64,000 nucleotides of DNA, from NCBI GenBank assembly GCA_020205615.1, contig CM035170.1, positions 58,480,486 through 58,544,485 on the forward strand, read 5' to 3'. Of the stretch, positions 1 to 11,966 are shown piece after piece. The notes below the pieces were generated by a model that saw nothing but the letters and a program-made list of their open reading frames with translations, ran no database searches and had not been told where the DNA came from. The first letter of the stretch is position 1, and each line of letters begins with the position of its first letter. The position numbers and the translations under genes are program-made. The stretch comes from Panax quinquefolius. Its lineage: Eukaryota > Streptophyta > Magnoliopsida > Apiales > Araliaceae.

Positions 1-615
1 TCAAACTTACCACAAGCGTCTCATAACAGGACTCTTTATATACATCGAGGATTGAATAAATATTACCACAAATCATTTTATTTTTAATCAACACATATTT
101 AATCTTTCAACAATTATTAATCATTTATAACTTGTCGTCTCAATTATTGATTTAATAATATAACATATTATACATATTGAATCAATAATATAAGAGATAT
201 GATACAACAATTCTTCATGTGAATAATTGAGTATAGGTGGTGACTTCTCACGTAAGCATCGATAATCAATCTGCGTATTCTTTATGCGACCACAGCGTAT
301 TCATTGTACTTTTACTACCGGTAGTTCAATAGTTTTAACAGTAACACCTCCGTAGTTATTTTCATAAAAGTATTTTTGTCGTTTTCTCGATATGACAATA
401 ATTACGTTATGGGGTCCACCAATGATTGTCTTGTCGTCTGAATATTCCCGACAAAAGAATATTCCCAGGCAAACGAATATTTTATAACAACTTGCTTACC
501 TTACAAAATTTATAAATATTACCCACAACTATAACATTATATCAAATTTACTCCATAATATTCAAAATAATATTTATAGAAAATTCATCTTTATTTATAA
601 AGTTGGGGTCTTACA
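1..615 (-). repeat. Family A LTR fragment, reverse orientation, cut by window edge
   Basis: Read on the minus strand this begins TGTAAGACCCCAACTTT, the same LTR start as at 49735 and 58522. It matches 1380-2019 closely along its length. The left side runs off the window, so its full length is unknown. No primer site or polypurine tract borders it at 616. Confidence 0.75.
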
Positions 616-1112
616 CAATAAGCATGGAGGGAATCAACATGCCAAAATGGTAACCACTTCGGTGGTAATCATGGTCAAAACAATAAGAATGGACATTTCA
701 AGAAGAGGAGATTCAACAATGATGGAAAGACCACCTATCATATGCTTCAAATGCGGAGGGAAGGGGCACATTAGTCCAAACTGCGCGATGCCGTCCAAAG
801 CATGTTATAATTATGGAAGAGAAGGTCACTTGTCTCTTAGCTCGATTTTGTCGTTCACCGAAGACAAATTCAGCTAGGATGGAGGCACCAATGGCCGTCC
901 TAGAAAAGTCAAAGCTAGTAGTTTAAGAGAGAGCGTTTTTTTTTTTCGTGACAAGGAACACGAATAAAATTATCACGGGTATGTTAGTCATAAACTCTTG
1001 TGAAGTCTATCTGAAGTGTTGAATCTGGGTTCTACTTACTCTTTTATTTCACCTAGTTGTGTTCAATGTTTGAAGTTAACTCCGGAAAAGTTAGACTTTG
1101 ATATATCTGTTT
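616..1112 (+). pseudogene. Ty3/gypsy gag zinc-knuckle and protease N-terminal fragment
   Basis: This is a piece of family A gag running into protease, forward, between two reverse-oriented LTR pieces. The first zinc knuckle is intact (CFKCGGKGHISPNC). The second has lost a cysteine (CYNYGREGH) and is followed by a frameshift. The stretch from about 1005 corresponds to the protease segment that in E1 reads [17 protein letters not shown], but here the DTG codons are disrupted. The best-preserved open stretch is 647-877. Both ends are abrupt: the LTR begins at 615 on the left, and unrelated minisatellite-bearing LTR sequence begins near 1113 on the right. It cannot make a working protein. Confidence 0.75.
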
Positions 1113-2019
1113 AAACTCAGGGCCTCTATTTATAGAAGATTTCTAGCTTAGCACTTGTAATGTGAAAAGTCAAGCGACATTGACGGTGGTGATGTGAAAA
1201 GAAAAGTGGTTTGGCCTTTGTAATGTGAAACACCAAGTGGTTTGGCGCTTTTGTAATGTAAACGACAATTGGTTCGGCCTTTTGTAATATGAAACAGCAA
1301 GTGGTTTGGCGTCTGGTAAAGGTAATTACTATTGGCGAAAGAGACTCTTAGATGATGACATATGGGCCCCATAGAATAACCAAACTTACCACAAGCGTCT
1401 CATAATAGTCTCTTTATATACATCGAGGATTGAATAAATATTACCACAAATCATTTTATTTTAATCAACACATATTTAATCTTTCAACAATTATTAATCA
1501 TTAATATTATAACTTGTCGTCTCAATTATTGATTTAATAATATAACATATTATCTGAGATGATCTTGTGACAATAATTGAATCAATAATATAAGAGATAT
1601 GATCGTGATTCTTCATAGCAATAATTGAGTATAAGCGAGTGACTTCTCACGTAAGCATCAATAATCAATATCGTGTGCTCTTATGCAACCATCGTAATAT
1701 TGTACCTTTATTACAAGGGTATTTCTACGATTAACGATAAAACTTCCACCGTTATTTTTATAAAAAGATAATTTTGTCGTTTTTCTAACTCAAGCAATAA
1801 TTACATTATGGGGTCCACCAATGATTGTGTAAATCGTACGAATATTCCCTCATAAAAGAATATTCCCACGACAAGCGAATATTTTATAACAACTTACTTA
1901 CTTTGCAAAATTTATAAATATTACCTACAACTATAACATTATATCAAATCCACACCATAATATTCAAAAATAATATTTAGAGAAAATTAATCTTTATTCA
2001 TAAAAGTTGGGGTCTTACA
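1113..2019 (-). repeat. Family A LTR upstream portion, reverse orientation
   Basis: On the minus strand it starts TGTAAGACCCC at 2019, runs through sequence shared with 1-615, then a minisatellite, and ends just beyond a TATA-like TATAAATAG near 1124-1132. The part after the presumed transcription start is missing. It directly abuts the E1 leader at 2020, so it replaced or interrupted the E1 5' LTR and primer site. Confidence 0.65.
1150..1345. repeat. Minisatellite, about five diverged units of roughly 32 bp
   Basis: Units share CTTTGTAATGTGAAAC and AAGTGGTTTGGCG with substitutions and small indels. It lies in the LTR piece just upstream (minus strand) of its TATA-like box. It is not seen in the E1 or E3 LTRs. 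Confidence 0.7.
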
Positions 2020-2110
2020 ATATGGTTAATATGTGATATGTTAATTTGTTAATTAACCCTTGTTTTGTGGCGGTATTTAAGAATGACAACTTGAAAATAT
2101 TAACAATGGA

Positions 2111-2691
2111 ATGAATGAGACCGTGGAGACACCTTAAATCACCACTCAGGGGAACGTGCAACAGGAAGGCAATATTCCTCCTGTAAACAACCCTACCGAA
2201 GAAATGATGAATGATGAGATGTTTAGAAGCTTTTTGCAGTTCATGCAAAATCAAATGAGGGAGACTCATGTACAAAATATGGGTTTAAATGATAGCAATG
2301 CGCGACTTGTCATAGCCAAGAAGTTCAAAGAGTTGGGACCACCAGAATTTGCGGGAAAGCCGGATCCAATCAAGGCGGAAATGTGGGTTAAATAAATTAC
2401 CAAGATATTCTATGTCTTGGGATGTACAAAGGAACATAAGGTTCCATTCGCCACCTTTCTGTTTCGCTGTGAGGTAGACTACTGGTGGGAGTCTGTGAAG
2501 CGTACCCATCCTGCCGCACTCAACATGTCTTGGGAAACATTTCAGAAACTTTTCAATGAGAAGTACTTTCCTGAAAGTATTCGCCATATGAAGGAGGTAG
2601 AATTTATTAGGCTGGAACAAAACAACATGACGGTGTCCCAGTACGAGGCTAAGTTCGCAGAGTTATCCAGGTTTGCACCTTATTTGGTAGA
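2111..2691 (+). pseudogene. E1 gag, N-terminal and capsid part
   Basis: The reading frame opens at the ATG at 2111 and keeps one frame to the B insertion. The retrotransposon gag (capsid) core is visible: FKELGPPEFAGKPDPIKAE, VDYWWESVKR, then EKYFPESIRHMKEVEFIRL and QYEAKFAELSRFAPYLVD. Stops at about 2135 (TAA) and 2393 (TAA) both sit where glutamine is expected, consistent with CAA to TAA. Family role: forms the virus-like particle that packages element RNA. The frame resumes at 11967 after B, with the GTAGA target-site copy at 2687-2691. Confidence 0.85.
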
Positions 2692-4402
2692 TGTGACACC
2701 CCCAAATCCGGGTACTTCAATTCCACGGGATTTGGTGTTCACTGTACAAATATCATCTATCTATCTACCCATAATAAATGCAAGCCATGCAATAGATAGA
2801 ATAAAATCTTCCCCTTAAGGGTTCTGACATCCAAATAATAATAATACAATCCCGAGTTAAACTAACCTTAAACATCATGTCTGGAATCATAAACAAATAA
2901 GTCTTAAATAACATCATTAACTCAAGTCTTAAACATAAATACATCATCTAATAAAAATAACAAGTCTTCATCACTTGTTAACCTTGCCCTTGCCTTTACT
3001 AGTGGAAGGTTCGTCGGTTTGTTCGTTCTTAACAGCAATGTTATTATTAAGCAAGAGTGAACACGATTGCCCACAAGTATAACAATATAACAATGAATAA
3101 TAACATGCGAGAGAGATAATAACTTCTAAAATAAAAGCTCAACTTTTGAATCAAGAATGAATAACAAGAATCAAAAGATTTCTGAGGGTCATAAGACCTT
3201 GAACTATGTCCTAGGTTATCAAGTACTTGAAACCTTTAACAGTCATAAGACTATGGACCTTCCTTCTCGTACTTAGGGGGATCACCCCTTAGTACCATAC
3301 TGTGCACAATATCTTAGCGCTTAGCGTAAGTAAATCCCTTTGCGGGGTTGTTCATCTCGATTTGACATTCGAGTCCGCACAAAAGGAAGTTTGGTTTGGA
3401 TAATTCAATAAGGGTTACGAAATTTAGAGCGTTAATCAACTATGGACTAGTTGAATCAATAAGGATTCGCTAGTCTAACAAGGTTCAACAATAATGATAT
3501 TCAAATTGAATAATAATCTCAAGGAGTATACTGAATAGAGCGATTATTGTATAACAAAATCATACTTTGAAAAGATAATCAATCTTTAATATAATAATTC
3601 GAACTTGAATAATAGTAATGATAATTTACTCGAGGTAAATAATAAACTTGAACAATAATGACAAGTAGGGTTAGAAAACTTGCCTCGTGCGTAGATTACA
3701 ATTTAATAAGCACGTTCTTTGAATTTAATCCCAGAGTATAATTTAAGAAGAGGTGATTCCAGATGATCCTTTCACAATTACCTGTTGATTACACACTCAC
3801 AATTTTCTCTCAAACTTCTTAAATTTTCTCTCTGTGAATAATTTCTCTAGACTTAGAAATAATAAAGAATGAAGAAGACGTCGATATAAGAATTGGCGCA
3901 TTATGGTCAGTTAACCCAGTCATAGGTAACTGCCCATAACTCCTTCTAAGGCCATGTTTGGCTAGTATAAAAGACTACAAAATCATTTAATTTAATAAAG
4001 CTTTATCATATAGTTTAAATCATGTCACACCCACTTTTGATAAATCAAATATCTTATTTAATATAAATAAAATATAATAACTTCTCATAACTTCACATAG
4101 TCATATATTTAATTTTCTCATTAATTAATAATGTCAAATTATTAACTCTCTAATTAATAATTAAATTAATTAAAATAACATCATGCTTAATTAAATATTT
4201 CATTTAATTGAATAAGCTCACATAAATACATATTTGAATAATAATTATCCTCTACATTAATTTAATAAATGTAACACATATAATTAAATTAATCTACCTG
4301 AATGCATCAATTAATTATTTAATCCAATAATTAAATCATTGAAAATATTTATTTAATTCAATAAATATTAAAATTAAATTACAAAAATCTCGTTAATTCA
4401 CA
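2692..4402 (-). repeat. B 3' LTR
   Basis: It is 1711 bp, collinear with 10248-11966, with many small substitutions and indels. On the minus strand it begins TGTGAATTAACG and ends GGGGGTGTCACA. Confidence 0.92.
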
Positions 4403-4414
4403 TCTTTCCCCCTT
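4403..4414 (-). other. B polypurine tract
   Basis: On the minus strand AAGGGGGAAAGA lies directly against the 3' LTR start. In the family this purine run primes plus-strand DNA synthesis. Confidence 0.85.
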
Positions 4415-4506
4415 AAAAGGATTACGTCCCCGAATCACGACTCAATAAATTCGACACGTTACATTCTCCCCCCCACAAAGATTTTGTCCTAGAATTGCTT
4501 ACGTAA

Positions 4507-5952
4507 TTAAGTAAATAAATGAGGTAATTCTTCATTATATTCTCTTGAGTTCCCACGTAGCTTCTTGACATTGTGGTTCCTCCAAATTACTTTAACGAAG
4601 GTATTACTTTATTTAGAGAACTTGTTCTTTTACGTAAACAATTTGAACATGAATTTCTTACGTAAGATAAGTCTTTTCAAAATGTAGGGTTCATATTCAA
4701 TTACATGCTTGTAATCGGGTTTTTAGGGTCGTAAAAGCGAAAACATGGAAGGCGTTATGGACATTCTCGAGTCTTTGGAGGTAGGGCTACCTCGTCACGC
4801 AACTTCTTGATTCTTCTCAATACTTGAAGGGTCCAATGAATCTTGGGCTCAATTTCCCTTTCTTCCAAGACTTGATCTTTCCCTTCCAAGGAGAGACCTT
4901 CAAGAAAACATAACTACGATTCAAATTGATATTTTTACGATGTGGATCGGTATTATTTCTTCTGTCGATCTTGAAATTGCTACCCGGTCGTGCTCGGATC
5001 ACTTTGACTATTCTGTTTGTCTGCTTTGTACTAATTACAGCCCTAGCAATTGTCTTTCACCAACTTCATCCCAATAAAAGCGGAGTTATGCACTTTACGC
5101 CATATAACGCTTCATAAAGCGCGTGCCAATACTAAGCGTAATGTAACTGCTGTTGTTGTGGCGAACTCTACTAACGGTGAGTGATCATCCCAATTTTCTT
5201 TAAAGTCCATCACACGAGCTCTTAGCATATCTTACAATATACGAATCGTTCTTTCGCTCTGTCTCAAATGCATTTGAGGGTGGTATGTTGTACTCATTCG
5301 CAATTGTGTACCCATGCATTCTGAAAGACGTTTCGAAATTTGATGTGAAGCGGATCTTTATCGAAACAATTGACACACGGGACTCGTGCCTCGAAATAAT
5401 CTCTTTTACGTATAACCTCTTGGTGATCTAAGTTGAATCGATTTTTATCGGAAGGAAGTGTGCGGATTTAAATCGATCGATCAACGATAACCTATCTTTG
5501 CGTCGTAGCCTTTTACGAGTTATCGGAAGGCCAACCACGAAGTCCATTGTAATATGTTCCCATTTCCATTCTGGGATCTCTAACGGTTGTAGCAATGCAC
5601 TCGGTCTCTGATGTTCTGCTTTCACTTTCTGACAGGTAAGACACTTGGCAACACATTCTGCAACATCACGTTTCAAATTCGGCCACCAGAAATGTTGTCT
5701 AAGATCTTGGTACATCTTTGTACTACCAGGGTGAATCGAATATCGTGAATTATGAGCCTCGCTTAAAATATCTTCCTTAATCTCTTGTACTGGTGGTACC
5801 CAAATTCTACTCTCGAATCTCAGTATTCCTTCCTTATCCATTTTAAATCTCGGTTCAGTTCCTTCAGTTATCTTCTTTGTCACCTTTTTGCATTCATCGT
5901 CCTGAAGCTGAGTCTCCTTTACTTTATTTAGTAGAGTTGTACCAGATTGCAT
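4507..5952 (-). pseudogene. B integrase
   Basis: The best-kept part is 5428-5952. It has the zinc-binding HHCC region (HNSRYSIHPGSTKMYQDLRQ ... AKCLTCQ) and the start of the DDE core (WEHITMDFVVGLP) with its first catalytic aspartate. From 5003 to 5427 the core is broken by frameshifts, though EALYG is still visible near 5110. The C-terminal SH3-like part is at 4817-5002 (VFLKVSPWKGKIKSWKKGK, then SPRFIGPF). The chromodomain-like tail with VIWRN follows to a stop at 4507-4509 after PHLFT. Family role: inserts element cDNA into chromosomes. It is inactive here. Confidence 0.85.
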
Positions 5953-7400
5953 CTAAAATAGTTTCTCATCAATCTCCATAGGATACTTCACTTCCAACTC
6001 TAGTTTCTCCATTTTTGAAATTAACTCCTCCCGAGCAGTAACAATCGTCAATTTCTCCCGACCCTTTCGACTTAAAGGCGTCGTGAACTACATTTGCTTT
6101 ACGGGATGGTATAAAATCTCACGATCGTAATCCTTAATTAATTCCAACCATCTTCTTTGGCGTATTCAAATCATACGCTTTGAAAATATATTTTAGACTC
6201 TTATGGTCCGTATATATTTCACACTTCTCCCAAGTAGAGGTAGTGCCTCCAAATTTTCAAAGCAAAAACAAGCTGCCTAACTCCAGTCATGGGTGGGATA
6301 TCCTTCTTGTAATCCTTGATTGTCGTGATGCATACATGATGACTTTGCCATTTTGCATCGACCTGCGACACAAGTCCTTTATCACGACGCATCACTATAA
6401 ACAACAAAATTTCTTGTATCATCCAAAAGAGATAACACAGGGGTCGTACTCAACCTCTTCTTCAATTCTTGAAAACTTTCCTCACACTTATCCGTCCAAA
6501 CAAATTTCACAGCTTTTCGAGTTAAATTCGTTAGCGGAGTTGCGATCTTGGAAAAGTCTTGAATGAATCTTCTATAATATCCTGCCAATCCAAGAAAACT
6601 TCTTACTTCCGACGGCGTTCTCGGCTGATCCCAGTTAATCACGGCTTCGACTTTTGATGGATCTACCAAAATTCCGTTTATATCGATCACGTGCCCAAGA
6701 AATTGCACTCGTTCAATCCAAATTTCACATTTCGAAAACTTGGCATACAACTTTTCCCTTCTAAATACTTCCAATGTTAAACTCAAATGCTCTTCATGTT
6801 CTTCCTTGGTTTTCGAATAAACCAAAATGTCGTCTATAAATACCACTACGAACTTGTCCAAAAACGACTTGAACACACCATTCATTAGTCCCATAAATCT
6901 TTGCGGGAGCATTAAATAAGACCAAACGACATTACTAAAAATTCATAGTGACCATATCGCGTTATGAACGCTATCTTCGGTACATCTTCTGGCCTCACCT
7001 TCAGCTGATGATAACCGCTTCTCAAGTCTATCTTGGAAAAGTATCTCGCTCCCTTCAATTGATCAAACAGGTCATCGATCCTCGGTAATGGATATTTATT
7101 CTTAATTGTGACCTTATTCGGTTCTCGTAGTCGATGCAGTCGCATCGATCCATCCTTCTTTTCACAAACAACACGGCGCTCCCCACGGCGATACGCGCTG
7201 GTTGAATGTACTTCTTGTCCAACAATTCTTGTAGTTGTACCATTAATTCCTTCATCTCTACTGGTGGTGCCTTCGATATTGGAGTAGTTCTGGGCGCCAA
7301 ATCGATCACGAAGTCTACTTCTCTATCTGGTGGAAGTCTTGGCAAATCGTCTGGAAATACGTCGACGAAATCCCTCACGATCGGTATTTCTTCTACCTTC
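5953..7400 (-). pseudogene. B reverse transcriptase and RNase H
   Basis: The RT starts near [20 protein letters not shown] (7055-7378) and continues through [19 protein letters not shown] (6912-7145). The catalytic [10 protein letters not shown] is in 6382-6912, followed by [12 protein letters not shown] and the RNase H start FVVYSDAS. The RNase H C-terminal part (FALKIWRHYLYLGEV) is in another frame at 6219-6422. There are at least three frameshifts, including one that splits the fingers region near 7146 and one at the FGL(TNAP) motif near 6912. Family role: copies the element RNA to DNA and degrades the RNA strand. Pol appears to have been a single long frame downstream of protease. Confidence 0.87.
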
Positions 7401-7439
7401 GGATTCTCTTTTTTATTTGTCGACTATGTAAGCTAAGTA

Positions 7440-7860
7440 TCGTACTACGACCTTATCTTAACAACTTCTTGGCTTTGCATCATCGTCGAGACAACTTTCG
7501 CTTGTCTGGCGACTTCTTTACCATAAAACACAACCTTTGGCGAATCGTAAGGTTAACACGCTTCTTTTGGCAATCAATTCTGACCCGTAATTGAATAACG
7601 ATCCATTCCCAAAATAACGTCAAATTCCCCAAGTCGAATAGGGATAAGATCTACGTTCATGATATTACCCTTAATATCCACTCTACTGATTCTTATATGC
7701 GTTACTTAACAGGATTATTTCTCTATTCGCAATTTCTATGTTCATGGGGTAATCGATTCATTCTTGGCAAATCTAAATTCTTGGCAAAATCATCGGATAT
7801 AAAGGAACAAGTAGCACGAAATCAAATAAAACATAAGCATTAATTTTATTGATTGCAATG
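7440..7860 (-). pseudogene. B aspartic protease
   Basis: The recognisable C-terminal core GEFDVILGMD is read near 7600-7660. Upstream, around 7800-7820, the active-site region survives only after allowing a one-base shift: the D-S-G-A-T codons and the following C-S-F-I-S lie in two frames. Stops follow at about 7435 and 7690. Family role: cleaves the Gag-Pol polyprotein. It lies between the zinc knuckles and RT in the usual order. Confidence 0.7.
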
Positions 7861-7959
7861 ATACGACACCACATCACGAGATTGAACTACATCTTGTCAA
7901 AATCGTATTGAAAGTCAGGGCGATCGGTTCGGTTTGTTGCGGTTGGTCGGTGATGGTTA

Positions 7960-9003
7960 AAGGCATTTGCCTTTATTATTTCCCGGTTTCCTCGATTACG
8001 ACCCTCCGATCCCTTCTTGGGGATATTCTCTTGCCAGATGGTCCTTTGAACCACAAGTGAAACAAGCACCCTTCTTTGGGTTTGGACAGTTTGGTGCTAT
8101 GTGGCCTTCCTGGCCACAATTGTAGCACACTCTTTCTCCTTTCATACAAATTCCCAAATGGGCTTTCCCGCAGGTCGGGCATGCTTCGATTCTTTTCTTC
8201 TGACTACCTTGCTGATTCCCCAATGATGAGTTGTCATTCCATCTTTTCTTCTGATTAAAATTTCCACCTCCTGTGCCACTTCCACTAGCCTTATTATTTA
8301 TTTCACCTTCACTCTTCTTCTTCTTCTGATCTTGATTGTACTTGGTCACCGCATCGCTCCCACCTTCAGTGAGGATGGCCTTTTCCAGTACTCCAGCAAA
8401 CGTGTTTAGCTAAAACATTGATACCTTGCTGTACACCCAAGGCTTTAGTCCTTGTTCGAATCTTTCTGGCTTTTCTTTCGTCCGTGTGTACTTGATACGG
8501 GGCAAACCTCGCCAACTCATTAAATCTAGTCGCATAATCAGGCATGGTCATATTCCCTTGATTCAATTCCAGAAATTGAACCTCCATCTGGTTCTGTGAG
8601 CTAGTTGGGAAGTACATCTCGAAGAACATCTCTTTAAATCTTTCCCAAGTAATTACACCTTCACCTCCTCGCACTTTGTTTGTTTTCCACCAATAGCTAG
8701 CCTCAGACTTCAGCATAAACGTTGCAAAAGCGGTCTTCTGGTCTTCTCTAACCCTAGCGACATCGAAAACCTTCTCCATTTCCATAACCCGCGTTTGAGC
8801 CTCGATCGGGTTCATGGAACCTTTAAATCTGGGCATCCCACCTTGAAATCCTTAAAGGTAGTATTTGGTGGAGCTTGAGGTTGATTATTCATTGCTCGGT
8901 CGATAAGTTAACCAATTGCTTTACGTGATTAGCATTAGCATTATTGTTGTTATTGTTGACTCTTCACGAGTTGGTTGGCGTGGTTGTCTTCTTACAGCGG
9001 CAT
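7960..9003 (-). pseudogene. B gag with three zinc knuckles
   Basis: The likely start is ATGCCGC at 9003, as in the F gag at 42837. The capsid core is open at 8366-8836 (MNPIEAQTRVMEMEKVFDVA, SYWWKTNK, MEVQFLELNQGNMTMPDYA). The nucleocapsid part at 7996-8349 holds a CPTCGKAHLGIC knuckle-like motif, an intact CYNCGQEGHIAPNC, and CFTCGSKDHLAREY whose last cysteine is tyrosine. The N-terminal 50 codons and the joint near 8366-8400 contain stops and a frameshift. Family role: particle formation and RNA binding. Confidence 0.85.
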
Positions 9004-9273
9004 ATTTACATTAAGAATAATATATGCTTATTAAATCTCTATTAAATTCTCTAAATAGTTAAGACTTACTCAACAATTTAATATAATCATTTAACACATC
9101 ATCTCAAACAACTTAATATATTTAATTCAAATCAAAAGTTTTAACATCAAACTATAGCATCACTTCTTATTTACATCATCTATCCTGGAATAAAGAATCC
9201 ACGGGTTTAAAATATTAAAATATTCCTTCATTCATAAACATATCGAATTTACATATAAAATTAACTAAGTCTT
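9004..9273 (-). other. B spacer between extra ORF and gag
   Basis: About 270 bp of AT-rich sequence; nothing recognised. Confidence 0.5.
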
Positions 9274-10026
9274 TCACATAATTAAGCAAATCATATCAGC
9301 ATGCATCGAGGTCTTTGCGTAGCCTTGCCACACTCCTCTTCCATGATCGAGACATCGTCCTGCGATCCAGCGTATACGATGGAAGTCCTTCAACCCCGGA
9401 TGGGGTACCTCGAAAACTCGATCCACAGGCCTCATCCATTGCATGATTAAGCGTAAGTATGTCTCTCCAAGCTTTTCCTTCTTATCTACGACCGTCTTCT
9501 TCCGCAAGATCGGCGCGTCGTGACTCTCTTCTGACCCTCCTCCTGCTATGGCAAGCCTCTCTGAACTCTCTTTGAGATCCTTCTTCAACTTTTCTATCTC
9601 TGCGGTCTTATCTTCGGTTTGACCCTTCTCGTGGACCAAATCCCATTCTACATTTCCCAATCGTGAGTGAAGAGTCAAAATCTCTCTCTCCTTCTGCTCG
9701 AGAGTAATCTGCTATATAATAGCTCGCTCAGTCAGATCCTGCACCTCATCTCGTAACTCCACATTACGGTCGTATAATGTGTCGTACATCTTAGCATCGA
9801 TGGAATGCTGTGGAAACTCCTCTTCTTCCTCTTCCTCGTCAAATTCCTCCTCAGGATCTGTCTTAGGTTCATGCTCCTGACCCACCACAGTGATTAATGG
9901 AGATGACTCCCTCTGTACCAACTGTTCCCTAACGACATGAATGTCTCTGGGCTCCTCCTCTGTCAGTACTATAGGTACTCAGGGTTCCTCTTCCCCTGCT
10001 CGACTAGATCCTCCAATGTCAGACAT
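9274..10026 (-). pseudogene. B extra ORF upstream of gag: acidic coiled-coil protein
   Basis: A frame of about 250 codons opens with ATG at 10026 (MSDIGGSSRAGEEEP) and keeps the same frame to 9274, broken only by TGA near 9980 and TAG near 9710; the second fits CAG to TAG. An acidic N-terminus (about residues 60-80, mostly Glu/Asp) is followed by a heptad-rich stretch (LYDRNVELRDEVQDLTERA, then TAEIEKLKKDLKESSERLA) and a tail with tryptophans (QWMRPVDRVFEVPHPGLKDF). I do not recognise the family. Extra ORFs upstream of gag are known in some plant Ty3/gypsy lineages. F has a similarly placed ORF. The function is unknown. Confidence 0.7.
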
Positions 10027-10233
10027 CCTGACAACAAAATTTTGAGTTTTAGTTACTAAGTCGTACTAGTGAGCACATAATTTATCACATAAGCACATAA
10101 AGTCTTTTATTATCTTTAATGAATTACAAAAATTCATTTCCTAGAACTCGATAAGAGTTTTCCATCACTATGTACTTTCTATAAGGCTACTACCTAAGGT
10201 TGTTTCCCCACCTAAGGTTCATAACCTCTCTGA

Positions 10234-10244
10234 CTTTGATACCA
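10234..10244 (-). other. B primer binding site, initiator-Met type
   Basis: On the minus strand TGGTATCAAAG begins three bases after the 5' LTR end. Plant elements primed by initiator Met tRNA usually show TGGTATCAGAGC; the first eight bases agree. Confidence 0.75.
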
Positions 10245-10247
10245 ACT

Positions 10248-11966
10248 TGTGACACCCCCAAATCTGGGTACTTGATTCCACGGATTTGGTGTTCCTTTGT
10301 CTGAAATATCATCTATCTATCTACCCATAATAAATGCAAGCCATGTAATAGATAGAATAAAATCTTCCCCTTAAGGGTTACAACATCCGAATAATAATAA
10401 TACAATCCCAGGTTAAACTAACCTTATACATCTGTGCGGAATCATAAATAAATAAGTCTTAAACAACACCATTAACTCAAGTCTTAAACATAAATACATC
10501 ATCTAATAAAAATAACAAGTCTTCATCACTTGTTAACCTTGTCCTTGCCTTTACTAGTGGAAGGTTAAATCGGTTAGTTAGTTCTTAAGCTGCAATGTTA
10601 TTATTAAGCAAGAGTGAGCACGATTTCCCACAAGTATAACAATTTAACAATGAATAATAACATGCGAGAGAGATAATAACTTACGAAATAAAAGCTCAAC
10701 TTTTGAATCAAGAATGAATAACAAGAATCAAAAGATTTACGAGGGTCATAAGACCTTGAACTATGTCCTAGGTTATCAAGGGTTATACTTGAAACCTTTA
10801 ACGATCGTAAGACTATGGACCTTCCTTCTCGTGCTTTGGGGGATCGACCCTTAGTACCATCTTTGTACACAATATCTTAACGCTAACGTAAGTAAATCCC
10901 TTTGTAGGGTTGTTAAATCTCGATTTGACATTCGAGTCCGCACCAAAGGAAGTTTGGTTTGGATAATTCAATAAGGGTTACGAAATTTAGAGCGTTCATC
11001 AACTATGGACTAGTTGAATCAATAAGGATTATTTAGTCTAACAAGGTTCAACAATAATGATATTCAAATTGAATAATAATCTCAAGGAGTATACAATAGA
11101 AACGATTATTGTATAACAAAATCATACTTTGAAAATATAATCAATCTTTAATATAATAATTCTAACTTGAATAATAGTAATGATAATTTACTCGAGGTAA
11201 ATAATAAACTTGAATAATAATGACAAGTAGGGTTAGGAAACTTGCCTCGTGCGTAGATTACACTTTAACTAAGCACGTTCTTTGAATTTAATCCCAGAGT
11301 ATAATTTAAGAAGAGGTGATTCCAGATGATCCTTTCACAATTACCTGTTGATTACACACTCATAATTTTCTCTCAAACTTCTTAAATTTTCTCTCTGTGA
11401 ATAATTTCTCTAGACTTAGAAATAATAAAGAATGAAGAAGACGTCGATATAAGAACTGGCGCATTATGGTCAGTTAACCCAGTCATGGGTAACTGCCCAT
11501 AACTCCTACTAAGTCCATGTTTGGCTAGTATAAAAGACTACAAAACCATTTAATTTAATAAAGCTTTATCATATAGTTTAAATCATGTCACACCCACTTT
11601 TGATAAATCAAATATCTTATTTAATATAAATAAAATATAATAACTTCTCATAAATTCACATAGTCATATATTTAATTTTCTCATTAATTAATAATGTCAA
11701 ATTATTAACTCTCTAATTAATAACTAAATTAATTAAAATAACATCATGCTTAATTAAATATTTCATTTAATTCAATAAGCTCACATAAATACATATTAGA
11801 GTAATAATTATTCTCTACATTAATTTAATAAATGTAACACATATAATTAAATTAATCTACCACAATTGCATCAATTAATTATTTAATCCAATAATTAAAT
11901 CATCAAAAAATATTTATTTAATTCAATAAATATTAAAATTAAATTACAAAAATCTCGTTCGTCACA
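10248..11966 (-). repeat. B 5' LTR
   Basis: It is 1719 bp and pairs with 2692-4402. On the minus strand it begins TGTGACGAACGAG and ends GATTTGGGGGTGTCACA. A TATA-like TTCTTATATC is on the minus strand near 11447-11456. Confidence 0.92.
10590..11344 (-). other. Candidate intron inside B LTR
   Basis: On the minus strand the donor CAACAG/GTAATTG (GT at 11344-11343) lies about 100 bases after the TATA-like box. The acceptor AACATTGCAG ends at 10590, following GTGCTCACTCTTGC. The same donor/acceptor layout recurs in the other LTR families of the window. It is inferred from motifs only. Confidence 0.45.

Larger units (their letters stand above)
2692..11966 (-). mobile_element. B: Tekay/Del-like Ty3/gypsy retrotransposon, near full length, nested in E1 gag
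   Basis: The element is 9275 bp and reads on the minus strand: 5' LTR 10248-11966, primer site, extra coiled-coil ORF, gag, protease, RT, RNase H, integrase, polypurine tract, 3' LTR 2692-4402. Its + strand ends are TGTGACACCC and TTCGTCACA, giving TG...CA termini. The 5 bp target duplication GTAGA is perfect at 2687-2691 and 11967-11971, and removing the insert restores the E1 gag frame. All coding parts carry stops or frameshifts. Its LTR 3' end (GATTTGGGGGTGTCACA) and its gag resemble element F. Confidence 0.93.

Noticed and set aside
1..2019. A complete short LTR element made of the two reverse LTR pieces
   Set aside because: No primer site or polypurine tract at the inner borders, and the second piece is truncated after its TATA-like box.
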